64,000 nucleotides of DNA from Treponemataceae bacterium. GTDB lineage: Bacteria > Spirochaetota > Spirochaetia > Treponematales > Treponemataceae. The notes under the pieces are model-generated. The model was given only the letters and a program-made list of their open reading frames with translations, did no database searches and had not been told where the DNA came from. Within the stretch, counting starts at the first letter, position 1. Each line of letters starts with the position of its first letter. The position numbers and the translations under genes were made by a program. The stretch is taken from NCBI GenBank assembly GCA_024402435.1, contig JAKSTU010000005.1, forward strand, positions 1 through 64,000, written 5' to 3'. Of this stretch, positions 53,901 through 62,144 are shown piece by piece.

Positions 53901-54880
53901 GCTGGCAGATCAAAGTCACCCGAAAGGTCAGAAACATCAGAAGTAACTTCGGCTGGTTCGTCCGGAACTGCAAAATCCGTAATGCCGGAAAAGTCAAAAT
54001 CAGTGTCAGAAGCTGTGTCACTGCCGGTTTCCGGTGAAAAATCATCGTTCAGAAGTGAATCTACGTCGGATGTGTCTGTCAGGTCTTCTGCAGTGGGAAC
54101 ATCATCAAAAAGTGAATCCAGACCGCCCAAAAGTGCATTTACATCAGAACCGTCACTGCTGTTTTCTGCATCAAAACTGCCCTGGTCAGAACCGAAATCA
54201 AAATCCGGAACTTCTCCAAAGCCGGGTAAATCCTGATCAGCTGTGTCTGCCTCCGGAACCAGTTCTTCTGCTTCTTCCAGTTCTTCAATTTCTTCAAGTT
54301 CGGGAATGTCATCCGCAGGCTGGTCATTGAAAGCTGCCAACGCATCAGGACTGAAAGAATCAAGGGAATCATTGAAAATGTCATCAAGACCGGGAATGTC
54401 AAAAGCCGTATTGTCCGGAACTGGGGCCGATGGTGCCTGTGAAGCTGAAGCAGCGGGAACACCTGCTGCCGGTTTTGCAGAAGGAGCTGCCTGTGCAGCT
54501 TGTTGGGGTGCCGGTTTTGGTTCCGTTTCGCCCCGGACTTCTGCCAGAATTGCGTCAAGATCAAAATCATCACCGGAAGAAGAATCTCCGGATGAAGCGG
54601 ATTCTGCAGCAATTCCGCTCAAAAGTGCATCAATGTCAACATCTTCTGTAGGTGCGGAAACAGAAGCGGCTTTGGAACCGCCACCTGATGAAGAAGCAGT
54701 TGATCCGCCGTTGTTCTGAGGAAGCCCGAATACAAAATCATCAGAATCGTCTGCAATGGAAGCGTTTGCCGGTAAACTGACTTTAGGCATGATTTCATGC
54801 TTCTGCTGACGTCTTGCAGGCTCGTTTCCGATGAGTGTAATTTCTTCAGTAAATTTTTTTAGTTGGTTCAGTCCGGGCAT
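50960..54880 (-). CDS. Giant acidic TPR membrane protein, possibly a periplasmic flagellar collar component
   Basis: A 1306-residue protein in three parts. Residues 1-640 are low-complexity, dominated by Asp, Ser, Phe, Gly and Pro in repeated short motifs such as FDLPD, SDISD and DFDL, with Ala-rich patches near 135-165. Residues 640-735 are helical and charged. One membrane segment (about 735-762, FTLAGLASLLVLGIFIFLIA) is followed by about 540 residues of TPR-like helices. This layout resembles the large TPR collar proteins (FlcA type) of Borrelia; that is an analogy from topology, not proven homology. A promoter with TTGTCA, 17 nt, TAAACT ends seven bases before the ATG. Confidence 0.6.
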   Translation of the reverse strand: MPGLNQLKKFTEEITLIGNEPARRQQKHEIMPKVSLPANASIADDSDDFVFGLPQNNGGSTASSSGGGSKAASVSAPTEDVDIDALLSGIAAESASSGDSSSGDDFDLDAILAEVRGETEPKPAPQQAAQAAPSAKPAAGVPAASASQAPSAPVPDNTAFDIPGLDDIFNDSLDSFSPDALAAFNDQPADDIPELEEIEELEEAEELVPEADTADQDLPGFGEVPDFDFGSDQGSFDAENSSDGSDVNALLGGLDSLFDDVPTAEDLTDTSDVDSLLNDDFSPETGSDTASDTDFDFSGITDFAVPDEPAEVTSDVSDLSGDFDLPADDTIGTIPDIADVADISDIADSSDISDVPDMTDIGDFSDIPDAEELEDISDEAEPSQPAKKFSFHVDPDLKEGDFELPPMDMFPEAEADSGAENGTDDFALPDGDFSGGELDMTPTGFEDSTDFSAEVPDFDTSSFSADSADTEQDTGLSDLDSSGFDMNADFAGSTGELDLTGDFGAETADGSSDFDLPDITDSSSDDSFDMPDSFGNTESSPDFSAGTDEFDTAGLDSFDFNLPEGAGDGDGFESIDNSSMASGDDFSAGATDDNDFSIPGYSDFELDEPFVPQEQASPKTTASSSGGKGKGKKTEPLKTELTEEEYKQFRDNLNYYPLNLRIAIQELIVGNEFSDEVTLEVINKVLKRVPARQLATHAEKILDKSIPVPANYEKRTAQEYESYKQSFEYHLKNRIIPFTLAGLASLLVLGIFIFLIARFVVRPVKAELLYKEGYTLIENGLYQQSEYRFNEAITYKAKKSWYYKYARAYQEKRQYERSANMFERLLKRYNYEKQAGIEYAQMELNDLANYERAETVTKRYVLDYHINDKDAILLLGDIYLEWATATEDPELYDKARTQYATLMNIYGQSDLYLSRMMRYFIRTDNIREVLPLKNYFYPKMTAKKNPLEAQDLVDLSGYLMEKLYGELPAKDEFLRNSIEDVRDLLEKAVKAAPEMPESVYNYGRYFVETGNENAAKNILTRALEYFDNATVMTKPRILRHIDTYRILGELHTADQEYVQAEEMYTEGLELFAREQQYSGLATNEKIGKLYSDQGDLDYFISNDLDSAYSNYSNALKNLYDTPSIHYRLGYIEYAKGNYSDAMNSFIRTLQDRPSEENTLYALANTLAIRNSNEASQSYYELLLETLDLQRVQAGVLYPQVDDEHGDLVDLYMKAANNLAVVQYRSALQNGNSSLNAKAMVNLQESIRAWDALTRNQNTMIRLGGTNLAEQNLRYITVPNSRYSPEIYTQLPRILSDEQMLTQSSIK

Positions 54881-54887
54881 TTCTTTC

Positions 54888-54916
54888 AGTTTACCTTACT
54901 AACAGATATATGACAA
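54888..54916 (-). promoter_or_regulatory. Promoter of the giant TPR gene
   Basis: Minus strand TTGTCA (54916-54911), 17-nt spacer, TAAACT (54893-54888), then seven bases to ATG at 54880. Near-leaderless arrangement. Confidence 0.6.
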
Positions 54917-55029
54917 TCCTTTACAATAATAGGAAAGTATTTGCAATCAAATTGTTTCATTCATATTTTCGGAAAATGAATAAATGTCTTTAGAAAAACT
55001 CCCCGTTGTCCGATTAAGAAAACACGACC

Positions 55030-55764
55030 ATGAAAACAAAAATTTATCCATTGATTTTTCTGCTGCTGATTTTTGCAGGAATTTCAGGCGCAAATGCACA
55101 AGAACTCACTTTTCCTGAATATGACGATCAGTACACCATTGACCGCATAATCACCGGTATTCAGACTGTGGTACCGCCTTACGTTTCCGGCGATTACGCA
55201 GTTTTCACCGCTGCAACGGATCACCGTTATGTAGGCATTGCCTTTGAATTCGAGGACTTTGCAACAATCCATCCTTTGGAAAAACTTGTTTCCTATGACT
55301 ATCTGTACGAAGAACTTGCTTCCGTGCTTTTCTACATTCTTCCGATTCCTGAAAACTGTTCCAAGATTTCGTACCGCATGGTCATTGACGGTCTTTGGAC
55401 AACAGACAAAAACAATCCGCAAAAAGAATTCGATTTTGAAAGCGGCACTTATTTTTCAACTCTTGCAGTGGACCGGCCTGTAGAATTCAAAACCCAGATT
55501 GAAGACAACCATGTGGTAAAATTTGTCTATGAAGGTGAAAGCGGCAAGCGCATAAGACTTGGCGGAAATTTCACCAACTGGGATTCATTCATCTACTATC
55601 TTCAGGAAATCTATCCCGGACGCTATGAACTTGCTCTGCCTTTGCCCAGCGGCACCTGGTATTACGCATATTATACCGGAATGAATTCCATGGTGGACAC
55701 TACGAATCCTCACAAAGTTTATACACCGGACGGACGGATGGCTTCCGTAATTATTGTAGACTGA
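55030..55764 (+). CDS. Exported protein with glycogen-binding-like (CBM48/E-set) domain
   Basis: A 244-residue protein with a signal peptide (hydrophobic 5-20, cleavage near ANAQ). The C-terminal 80 residues (VKFVYEGESGKRIRLGGNFTNW, YELALPLPSGTWYYAYYTG, NPHKVYTPDGRMASVIIVD) match the AMPK-type glycogen-binding/E-set fold. The N-terminal 140 residues are unfamiliar. Probably a periplasmic or surface protein; glycan binding is inferred. No clear Shine-Dalgarno before the ATG. Followed closely by a zinc-ribbon gene. Confidence 0.7.
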   Translation: MKTKIYPLIFLLLIFAGISGANAQELTFPEYDDQYTIDRIITGIQTVVPPYVSGDYAVFTAATDHRYVGIAFEFEDFATIHPLEKLVSYDYLYEELASVLFYILPIPENCSKISYRMVIDGLWTTDKNNPQKEFDFESGTYFSTLAVDRPVEFKTQIEDNHVVKFVYEGESGKRIRLGGNFTNWDSFIYYLQEIYPGRYELALPLPSGTWYYAYYTGMNSMVDTTNPHKVYTPDGRMASVIIVD

Positions 55765-55785
55765 TTTTTCTTTTTCAGGCAGAAT
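55757..55785 (+). promoter_or_regulatory. Possible promoter of the zinc-ribbon gene
   Basis: TAGACT at 55757-55762, 17-nt spacer, CAGAAT at 55780-55785, six bases to ATG 55792. Each box matches four of six consensus positions. Confidence 0.4.
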
Positions 55786-55791
55786 GTGACT

Positions 55792-56097
55792 ATGTGTTGG
55801 AAATGTGGAAAAACTCTTGATTTTACTGGCGTTGTAAGCCGCAGTGATGTATGTCCTTCCTGCGGGGCAGATGTGCGTTCCTGCAGAAACTGCACTTTTT
55901 ATGAGCCCGGCAGTCATTATGATTGTCATGAATCTGTAGACGAACTTGTAACCGACAAAGAACGCGCCAACTTCTGCGGTTTTTTCAGACTGAATGCTGA
56001 TGCGGGCAAATCCGGCGGATCCGGTTCCGGAAGCAGTTCCGCTCAAGACAAAGCTGCGGCCGCCCGTCAGGCCTTCAACAGCCTTTTCGGTGACTGA
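55792..56097 (+). CDS. Small zinc-ribbon protein
   Basis: A 101-residue protein with three Cys pairs in the first 40 residues (CWKCG, CPSCG, CRNC), then CHES and a further Cys in ANFCGFF, indicating one or two zinc sites. The C-terminus is a Gly/Ser linker and an Ala-rich helix (KAAAARQAFNSLFGD). No enzymatic motif. Possibly a nucleic-acid or protein adaptor. ATG 55792 is preferred over the GTG at 55786 because the putative promoter ends at 55785. murI starts five bases after its stop. Confidence 0.65.
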   Translation: MCWKCGKTLDFTGVVSRSDVCPSCGADVRSCRNCTFYEPGSHYDCHESVDELVTDKERANFCGFFRLNADAGKSGGSGSGSSSAQDKAAAARQAFNSLFGD

Positions 56098-56102
56098 ACA
56101 TA

Positions 56103-56909
56103 ATGTCTTCCGTTGATTTTGTTTTTCTGGATTCCGGCACGGGCGGAATTCCTTACATGCTTGATCTCGCCCGAAAGTGTCCTGATGCCCGCTGCATGTA
56201 CATCGGTGACACGGCTCATTTTCCCTACGGAGAACAGACACAGAATCAGATTCAGCACAATGCGGAAATACTGGTTCAGTGTGCAGAAAGACATTTTCAT
56301 CCAAAAGCCGTTGTAATTGCATGCAATACAATGTCTGTTGCCGCTCTGGAATTCCTCCGCGGCCGTTTCCCTGAACTGCCTTTTGTGGGCACTGTTCCTG
56401 CAATCAAACTTGCAGCATCTGTCACCCGCAACAAAAAAATCGGGCTTCTTGCAACAAATCAGTCGGTGAACAATCCGTACACACAGAAGCTTATTCAGAA
56501 TTTTGCGAGTGACTGCACTGTTGTAAGACGCGGAGACCCGGATCTTATTGCTTTTGTAGAAAAAAAACTTTTTACCGCAACAGAAAAAGAAAGACAGCTT
56601 GCTGTGGCTCCTGCGGCAGAATTTTTTCGTGAGGCTGATGTGGATACAGTCATTTTGGGTTGCACACATTTTACCCATATTGCCTCGGATGTGCAGAAAG
56701 CCATGGGATCCGCCGTAAAAGTAATAGACAGCCGCGACGGTGTTGCAAAACAGGCTCTCCGGATTCACCGGCCTTCGGAAAAATCAGACATGAATGACAA
56801 TCTTTCCCTGTTCTTTACGGCAGCCGCACCGGAACAGGAAAAAGAATACAGAACACTTGCAGACAATCTTTCAATTCCTTACGGCGGAATCATCAGCTTA
56901 TTTGACTAA
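56103..56909 (+). CDS. murI: Glutamate racemase
   Basis: A 268-residue enzyme making D-glutamate for peptidoglycan. Catalytic cysteines in VIACNTMS and LGCTHFTHI; N-terminal FLDSGTGGIPYM and GDTAHFPYGEQT are classic. The normal DSG..G phosphate-like loop and the CNT and GCTH motifs are intact. No Shine-Dalgarno; the ATG follows the upstream stop by five bases, so re-initiation is likely. Confidence 0.95.
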   Translation: MSSVDFVFLDSGTGGIPYMLDLARKCPDARCMYIGDTAHFPYGEQTQNQIQHNAEILVQCAERHFHPKAVVIACNTMSVAALEFLRGRFPELPFVGTVPAIKLAASVTRNKKIGLLATNQSVNNPYTQKLIQNFASDCTVVRRGDPDLIAFVEKKLFTATEKERQLAVAPAAEFFREADVDTVILGCTHFTHIASDVQKAMGSAVKVIDSRDGVAKQALRIHRPSEKSDMNDNLSLFFTAAAPEQEKEYRTLADNLSIPYGGIISLFD

Positions 56910-56930
56910 AGGCGCACAATGCCATACCAT
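56902..56930 (+). promoter_or_regulatory. Promoter giving a probable leaderless mRNA
   Basis: TTGACT at 56902-56907 (covering the murI stop), 17-nt spacer, TACCAT at 56925-56930, six bases to ATG 56937. Confidence 0.65.
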
Positions 56931-56936
56931 TAATCC

Positions 56937-57626
56937 ATGTTTTCTTTAGATACTTGTTCACACAGCGGTTGCGGAAAAGTTGCAGTAACTGTTTTTGATG
57001 ATAACGGAGAAATTGTTCCCGATTCTCTTGTCAAAGGTGATCATTACTGCATTGATCATATTGCAGACAAACAGGAATTTTCTGCCCGTGTAATTGATTA
57101 TATCAAAAATCATGACAAAATCGTGGGACTTTGCGCTCCGAACATTCACATCGCTGATCTGGATTTTACCGGCAAAAAGTTTTACGGCTGCAATTTCCAG
57201 CAGTGCATTTTCAGCAACATCCACTCGGAAAATTTCCGTTCACGAATTTCCTCTTTTGACTTTGCCGTTTTTTCCGACTGCAACCTGATCAAATCCAATT
57301 TCCAGTTCACTTCTTTTGCAGGTGCAGCTTTTTCTCATGTGCTTTTTACCGATTCGGACCTGATTCACAACAATTTTTGCGGAATAAAATCAGTTCAGTC
57401 TTCTTTTGACGATTCGGACCTGTACAATTCACGTTTTATCCGTGCAGAACTTTCCGACACATCATTCAGAAACTGCAACATAAAAAAGGCGAATTTTCTT
57501 GAAATCAAGCGGGAAAACGTTTCCTTCAACCTTTCCAATACAAGGGAAGCAATGTTTTCGCTGGACATTGAATCGGATGAAGCCAGAAAGAAGGCTGATT
57601 CTTCAAATGCTGCCAAACCAGAGTGA
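56937..57626 (+). CDS. Pentapeptide-repeat protein with N-terminal Cys/His segment
   Basis: A 229-residue protein. The first 45 residues hold CSHSGCG and HYCIDH, a possible metal site. Residues about 75-205 are pentapeptide repeats of the A(D/N)LXX type (DFTGKKFYGCNFQQCIF, FSDCNLIKSNFQFTSF, FDDSDLYNSRFIRAELSDTSF), forming a right-handed quadrilateral beta-helix. Such proteins can mimic DNA or act as scaffolds; no gyrase-protection context is visible. Followed after 15 bases by a metallo-hydrolase gene. Confidence 0.75.
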   Translation: MFSLDTCSHSGCGKVAVTVFDDNGEIVPDSLVKGDHYCIDHIADKQEFSARVIDYIKNHDKIVGLCAPNIHIADLDFTGKKFYGCNFQQCIFSNIHSENFRSRISSFDFAVFSDCNLIKSNFQFTSFAGAAFSHVLFTDSDLIHNNFCGIKSVQSSFDDSDLYNSRFIRAELSDTSFRNCNIKKANFLEIKRENVSFNLSNTREAMFSLDIESDEARKKADSSNAAKPE

Positions 57627-57641
57627 TTTTCGGGAGGAACT

Positions 57642-58241
57642 GTGAAGATTTATTTTTTCATGAATATTGACGGATTTTCCAACTGCTACATTGTTGCAAA
57701 TGAGCAGTGCAATGAAGCAATCATTGTGGATCCGGGCAAAGTAACAAAACCCATGATCCAGCTGATAGAAAAAAATCATTTTGACATAAAGGCTGTACTG
57801 ATTACTCACAATCACGGAAGTCATTCCCGCGGTCTTACAACATTGCGGAAAATTTATTCACCAAAAATCTATGCAGCAGATTACGAAGTTGCAGGAAGTG
57901 ATACCATTGTCCTGAAAGATGACGGTGTAATCAAAATGGCAGGCTTTACCGTCGGGTTCATGTCTGTTCCCGGCCATTCCAGCGATTCCATGTGCTACAA
58001 AATCGGAAAAGTCATTTTCACCGGAGATTCCATTACCGCAGGAAAAACCGGAGATACCAATACAAGTTATGCAAAACGGACTCTGATTTCCAACATTCAG
58101 GCAAAAATCCTTTCCCAGCAGGATGATACGGTTCTTATGCCCGGACACGGACCGCCAAGTACCGTGGCTGCAGAAAAACAGTTCAATCTGGATTTCGGCT
58201 GTCCGGGCCTGATAAGTCCTACAATGACTCAGGCAGACTGA
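57642..58241 (+). CDS. Metallo-beta-lactamase-fold hydrolase (glyoxalase II-like) with altered metal motif
   Basis: A 199-residue MBL-fold protein. Seen: YIVANEQCNEAIIVDPG, the metal motif THNHGSHSRG where the usual HxHxDH reads HxHxSH, VPGHSSDSMC, FTGDSITAG and GHGPPS. The missing Asp would weaken one zinc site, so it may bind a single metal or have an unusual activity. GTG start with GGGAGG four bases upstream. Function within hydroxyacylglutathione-hydrolase-like proteins unassigned. Confidence 0.82.
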   Translation: MKIYFFMNIDGFSNCYIVANEQCNEAIIVDPGKVTKPMIQLIEKNHFDIKAVLITHNHGSHSRGLTTLRKIYSPKIYAADYEVAGSDTIVLKDDGVIKMAGFTVGFMSVPGHSSDSMCYKIGKVIFTGDSITAGKTGDTNTSYAKRTLISNIQAKILSQQDDTVLMPGHGPPSTVAAEKQFNLDFGCPGLISPTMTQAD

Positions 58242-58372
58242 TTCTGTATGGAAATGTCTTGAGAGCATGCCACGTGAAAAAAACACTAATGCATTGCTGC
58301 CAAATTCCGACAATCAAAAGGAAAGAGTAGGGCTGTCTCCCGGACGGTTCCATTTTTACAGGCGGTATTTGT

Positions 58373-59074
58373 ATGAGAAAATTTTTTGTTGTGATTTTTG
58401 CTCTGCTTTGTTCTGCACTTGTTTTTGCAGGGGATGTTGCAGCGTTTGAAGATATCGGCATTTCCAAGGACGGCAAATATTATCTTTTCGGAACTTACGG
58501 AACCACGGACTCAAGTTTCTGCGGCTATGCAGAAATCTATACTGTAGACATTGCAAAAAATGTTTTTGTCAACTCCGCAGTTTTCAAGACACCTGATTCC
58601 GATGCAACAAAGGGCAAAAGCGGATATGGACTTTATCAGAGCCTCAAGTCAAAAAATCAGGCAGTAATTGATTCATATCAGGCAACACCCGCAACAATTT
58701 TTGACACGCTTTATCTCCGCATTGATGCCGCAAAAAAAGCAACAGAACCGGTAATCGTTACAGACTATGAACATTCAACTTTGGACAGCCCTGTAACTTA
58801 TTCATTTACCGTCATTCCTTTCATTGAAGGAAGCGGAAAAAACACTCTGTCTTCATTTTACATTGCAGTGGAGAAACGCAACAAAAACGGTGATGTGCTT
58901 GCAAAAAAAGTTGTTGGTTCTCCTTCTGTAAAACGTCAGAATGTTAATTCCTACAGAATCGACAAAATCATTACTGATTCTACAGGCACAAAATTCGTAA
59001 TTCTGATTGAAAAAACAATGCAGGACACAAACGGACCTTCCATCCGCTACATGGTAGAAACTTTTTCATTCTGA
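58373..59074 (+). CDS. Secreted protein, DUF2259 type
   Basis: A 233-residue exported protein with signal peptide (cleavage near VFAGD). The pattern FEDIGISKDGKYYLFGTYG, AEIYTVDIAKNVFV and FVILIEKTMQDTNGPSIRYMVETF matches what I recall of the DUF2259 family of predicted secreted proteins in treponemes. Function unknown. Weak Shine-Dalgarno AGGCGG before the ATG. Followed by terminators shared with the convergent PEPCK gene. Confidence 0.72.
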   Translation: MRKFFVVIFALLCSALVFAGDVAAFEDIGISKDGKYYLFGTYGTTDSSFCGYAEIYTVDIAKNVFVNSAVFKTPDSDATKGKSGYGLYQSLKSKNQAVIDSYQATPATIFDTLYLRIDAAKKATEPVIVTDYEHSTLDSPVTYSFTVIPFIEGSGKNTLSSFYIAVEKRNKNGDVLAKKVVGSPSVKRQNVNSYRIDKIITDSTGTKFVILIEKTMQDTNGPSIRYMVETFSF

Positions 59075-59111
59075 TTCTTAAATACTGAATTTGCAGACAA
59101 TCCTCCGGTGC

Positions 59112-59136
59112 ATCCCGCTTCGGGGGATTTTTTTTT
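59112..59136 (+). terminator. Terminator after the DUF2259 gene
   Basis: ATCCCG and CGGGGGAT form a short stem with a bulge, followed by ten T. Confidence 0.75.
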
Positions 59137-59146
59137 TAAACAAAGC

Positions 59147-59173
59147 AAAAAAAAACCGCCCGTTTCCGGGCGG
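59147..59173 (-). terminator. Terminator of pckG
   Basis: Perfect 7-bp GC-rich arms CCGCCCG and CGGGCGG around TTTC; on the minus strand the stem is followed by nine U. Confidence 0.88.
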
Positions 59174-59206
59174 CTTCTGCTGCAACCTTTCGGTTACGCA
59201 ATCAAC

Positions 59207-61057
59207 TTATTTTGAAAGACGTGCTTCCAGGTCATCCAAACAAGCTGTGAGTTCTTTGGGCAGGTGTGAACCGAACTTGGGATAGTGGTTCTCACGGATG
59301 TCTTTGATCTCTTTCTTCCATCCTTCAACATCAACTTTGAGGATTTCAGGCAGTGTTTTCTTGTAGTAGTCTGCAAGACCTTCTGTGTTGAGAGCACCTT
59401 CAGCGGGCATAAATCCGATGGGTGTGTCAACATAGTTTTCAACACCGTTACAGCGGTCGAAGATCCAAGCCAGAACGCGTGAGTTGTCACCGTATCCGGG
59501 CCACATGAATCCGCCGGGCAGATCTGCATTGTTCTCGTCTTTGCGGAACCAGTTAACGTAGAAGATCTTGGGCAGTTTGTCCTGATCTTTTGCAGATGCT
59601 CCAACGTTGATCCAGTGCTGGAAGTAGTCACCCATGTTGTATCCGCAGAAAGGCAGGATAGCGAAGGGGTCACGGCGGATTTTTCCGACTTCAGCAGCAT
59701 TGATTGTAGAAGCAGCTGTGATTTCTGAACCTACGATAGAACCGAGGAATACACCGTGGTTCCAGTTGCGGCTCTGGTGTACGAGAGGTACAGTTGAGGG
59801 GCGGCGTCCACCGAAGAGAATTGCGCTGATCGGTACACCTTTGGGATCTTCCCAGTCAGATGCGATACAAGGACACTGACCTGCAGGTGCTGTAAAGCGT
59901 GCGTTGGGGTGTGCCATTTCTTCGCCCTTAGGAGCTTTGTCTTTGGGAAGAGCGTCACGTGTGTTGCCTTTCCAGTCAACCAGTTTTCCTGTTGCAGGAT
60001 AACCGATTCCTTCCCACCAAACGTCTCCGTCTTCTGTAAGAGCACAGTTTGTATAAATTGTGTTCTTTTCTGCAGAAATAAGAGCGTTCTTGTTTGATTC
60101 AGCTGATGTTCCGGGAGCAACACCGAAGAAACCTGCTTCGGGGTTGATAGCATAAAGGCGTCCGTCTTCACCGAATTTCATCCATGCAATGTCGTCACCG
60201 ACTGTCTCAACTTTCCATCCGGGGATAGTAGGAATAAGCATAGCCAGGTTTGTTTTTCCACAAGCTGAGGGGAAAGCACCTGTTACATATTTTACTTCGC
60301 CTTTGGGGTTAGTAAGTTTCAGGATGAGCATGTGCTCTGCCAGCCAGCCTTCTTTGCGGGCCAGAACAGTTGCAATGCGGAGTGCGAAACATTTTTTACC
60401 AAGAAGAGCGTTTCCACCGTAACCTGATCCGTATGACCAGATGAGTCCTTCGTCAGGGAACTGTGAAATGTATTTGTGTTCAACGTCAGCACAGGGCCAA
60501 ACTCCGTTGTCTTTTTCACCATTGTTAAGAGGTTTACCTACTGAATGGAGACAAGGAACGAATTCACCGTCTGTTCCGAGCAGATCAAGAACTTTTGAAC
60601 CTGCACGTGTCATGATGTCCATGTTCAGAACAACGTATTCAGAGTCTGTGATTTCGATACCGTTTTTGGAGATGTTTGATCCCAGAGGTCCCATGCAGAA
60701 AGGAATGACGTACATTGTACGTCCGTGCATACAGCCTTTGTAAAGACCTTTCATTGTTGCTTTCAGTTCAACAGGATCAATCCAGTGGTTTGTAGGACCT
60801 GCATCTTCTTCTTTTACAGAAGAAATGAAAGTGCGTGATTCAACACGTGCAACGTCAGAGGGCAGTGAGCGGAACAGGAAGCTGTTCTCTTTTTTTGTCA
60901 GAGGAGTAGCGAGACCGGCGTCAACGCATTTCTTCATCAAGCGGTCGTATTCTGCCTGAGATCCGTCGCAAACATATACCTCATCAGGTTCACACATTGC
61001 GATACATTCTTCAACCCAAGCTTTGATTTTTGGGTGTTTAATGTCATTAAGTGTCAT
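59207..61057 (-). CDS. pckG: Phosphoenolpyruvate carboxykinase (GTP)
   Basis: A 616-residue GTP-dependent PEPCK interconverting oxaloacetate and PEP. Visible: [17 protein letters not shown] (P-loop and reactive cysteine), [21 protein letters not shown] (metal and GTP site), [12 protein letters not shown] and NWFRKDENN. In fermentative gut bacteria it often runs in the carboxylating direction toward succinate or fumarate; that direction is inference. Shine-Dalgarno AAGGAG. Monocistronic, with its own terminator. Confidence 0.97.
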   Translation of the reverse strand: MTLNDIKHPKIKAWVEECIAMCEPDEVYVCDGSQAEYDRLMKKCVDAGLATPLTKKENSFLFRSLPSDVARVESRTFISSVKEEDAGPTNHWIDPVELKATMKGLYKGCMHGRTMYVIPFCMGPLGSNISKNGIEITDSEYVVLNMDIMTRAGSKVLDLLGTDGEFVPCLHSVGKPLNNGEKDNGVWPCADVEHKYISQFPDEGLIWSYGSGYGGNALLGKKCFALRIATVLARKEGWLAEHMLILKLTNPKGEVKYVTGAFPSACGKTNLAMLIPTIPGWKVETVGDDIAWMKFGEDGRLYAINPEAGFFGVAPGTSAESNKNALISAEKNTIYTNCALTEDGDVWWEGIGYPATGKLVDWKGNTRDALPKDKAPKGEEMAHPNARFTAPAGQCPCIASDWEDPKGVPISAILFGGRRPSTVPLVHQSRNWNHGVFLGSIVGSEITAASTINAAEVGKIRRDPFAILPFCGYNMGDYFQHWINVGASAKDQDKLPKIFYVNWFRKDENNADLPGGFMWPGYGDNSRVLAWIFDRCNGVENYVDTPIGFMPAEGALNTEGLADYYKKTLPEILKVDVEGWKKEIKDIRENHYPKFGSHLPKELTACLDDLEARLSK

Positions 61058-61188
61058 AACAATAACTCCTTGTCATGCGCCGGCAAAAAAAATTCATCCC
61101 GCGCAATCGTTAAAAATATATCTTTTTTTAAGGGTAAAGACAAGTATGGAATCCCCGAAAAAAAAGAGTTTTGCGACTATAGAAAGTC

Positions 61189-62097
61189 TCAGTGCCAAAG
61201 TTTTGAAGGGTAGTAGCCCTGGGTGATTTTTTCCGCAATCTGTTTTCTTACTTCAGCCCTGTCTTCCGGATAAGTCATTCCGAACCAGCTTTCTGCTGTT
61301 GTAAAAAACTTCAGCTGTCCGGCACCTTTTTCTATCATGTCACCGGTTGTTGCAGAAAGAATTGCCTCTGCTTTTGGAGCCGAAGCGTTTTTTGTCATGA
61401 ACTGATCCCAGTAAGTGTGGAAATGTTCAAAAGCTTTAGGTGAAAAACCGAAGAGATTCATGCTTACCCATTCATCACCTGAAAAAACAACCTTCGAACC
61501 GTCCGCCTTCTCACTGATGATTTTTTCGCCTTCATAATAAATCTTCAGGTTTTCTTCTATAGAAGAAAGTTTGTCATTCTGAACTGTGCACACTCCGCGG
61601 CTTACGGAACCGCTTCGGCTCATGGTGTTTTTGAGGACATATCCGACCATTGCATGCTCAGTGGACTCGTTGGAAATTGATTCCAAGTATTTTCCCAAAG
61701 TAGCAAGGGCTTCCCGACCGTAATAATCATCAGAATTGATTACCGCAAAGGGCGCATCAATCAGTTTTTCAGCGCAGAGAACTGCATGTGTTGTGCCCCA
61801 GGGTTTTGTGCGTCCTGCAGAAGCAGCTTTCTGAGCATCTGTCAGAAGACTGTCATTGCTTTGAAAAACGTATTCCGCATCAAAATTCTTTGAGACATTG
61901 TCAAAAATCCGTTCGCGAAAATCTTTTTCAATGTCTTTTCTGATGATGAACACAACTTTTTTGTATCCGCATTCTTTTGCGTCGTAGGTTGCAAAATCCA
62001 GGAGGCATTCATTGTTGAGGCCAACTGCCTCAATCTGTTTTACTCCGCCATAACGGCTGCCCATTCCGGCAGCCAGAACTAAAAGAATTGGTTTCAT
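61189..62097 (-). CDS. Sugar-1-phosphate nucleotidyltransferase-like protein
   Basis: A 302-residue nucleotidyltransferase. The nucleotide-binding signature LVLAAGMGSRYGGVKQIEAVG starts at residue 5, FAVINSDDYYGREAL holds the metal-binding Asp pair, and DEWVSMNLFGFSP and TTAESWFGMTYPED lie later. Probably charges a sugar phosphate with NTP; sugar unknown. The start at 62097 is preferred over a nine-residue longer frame because TTGTTG, 17 nt, TACTAT ends six bases before this ATG, implying a leaderless transcript. Immediately downstream of GH8. Confidence 0.82.
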   Translation of the reverse strand: MKPILLVLAAGMGSRYGGVKQIEAVGLNNECLLDFATYDAKECGYKKVVFIIRKDIEKDFRERIFDNVSKNFDAEYVFQSNDSLLTDAQKAASAGRTKPWGTTHAVLCAEKLIDAPFAVINSDDYYGREALATLGKYLESISNESTEHAMVGYVLKNTMSRSGSVSRGVCTVQNDKLSSIEENLKIYYEGEKIISEKADGSKVVFSGDEWVSMNLFGFSPKAFEHFHTYWDQFMTKNASAPKAEAILSATTGDMIEKGAGQLKFFTTAESWFGMTYPEDRAEVRKQIAEKITQGYYPSKLWH

Positions 62098-62103
62098 ATC
62101 TGA

Positions 62104-62132
62104 ATAGTAAAACAAATAAACCAAATCAACAA
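62104..62132 (-). promoter_or_regulatory. Promoter of the nucleotidyltransferase gene
   Basis: Minus strand TTGTTG (62132-62127), 17-nt spacer, TACTAT (62109-62104), six bases to ATG at 62097. No Shine-Dalgarno. Confidence 0.6.
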
Positions 62133-62144
62133 GTCACCGGAAAA

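Noticed and set aside
53100-54719. Ser-rich open frames opposite the acidic tail
   Set aside because: The repeated GAA/TCA-type codons of the Asp/Ser tail give Ser/Glu-rich antisense frames; no start signals.
56937-57626. Qnr-type gyrase protection protein
   Set aside because: It has pentapeptide repeats, but lacks the Qnr loop pattern and any resistance context, so only the fold is called.
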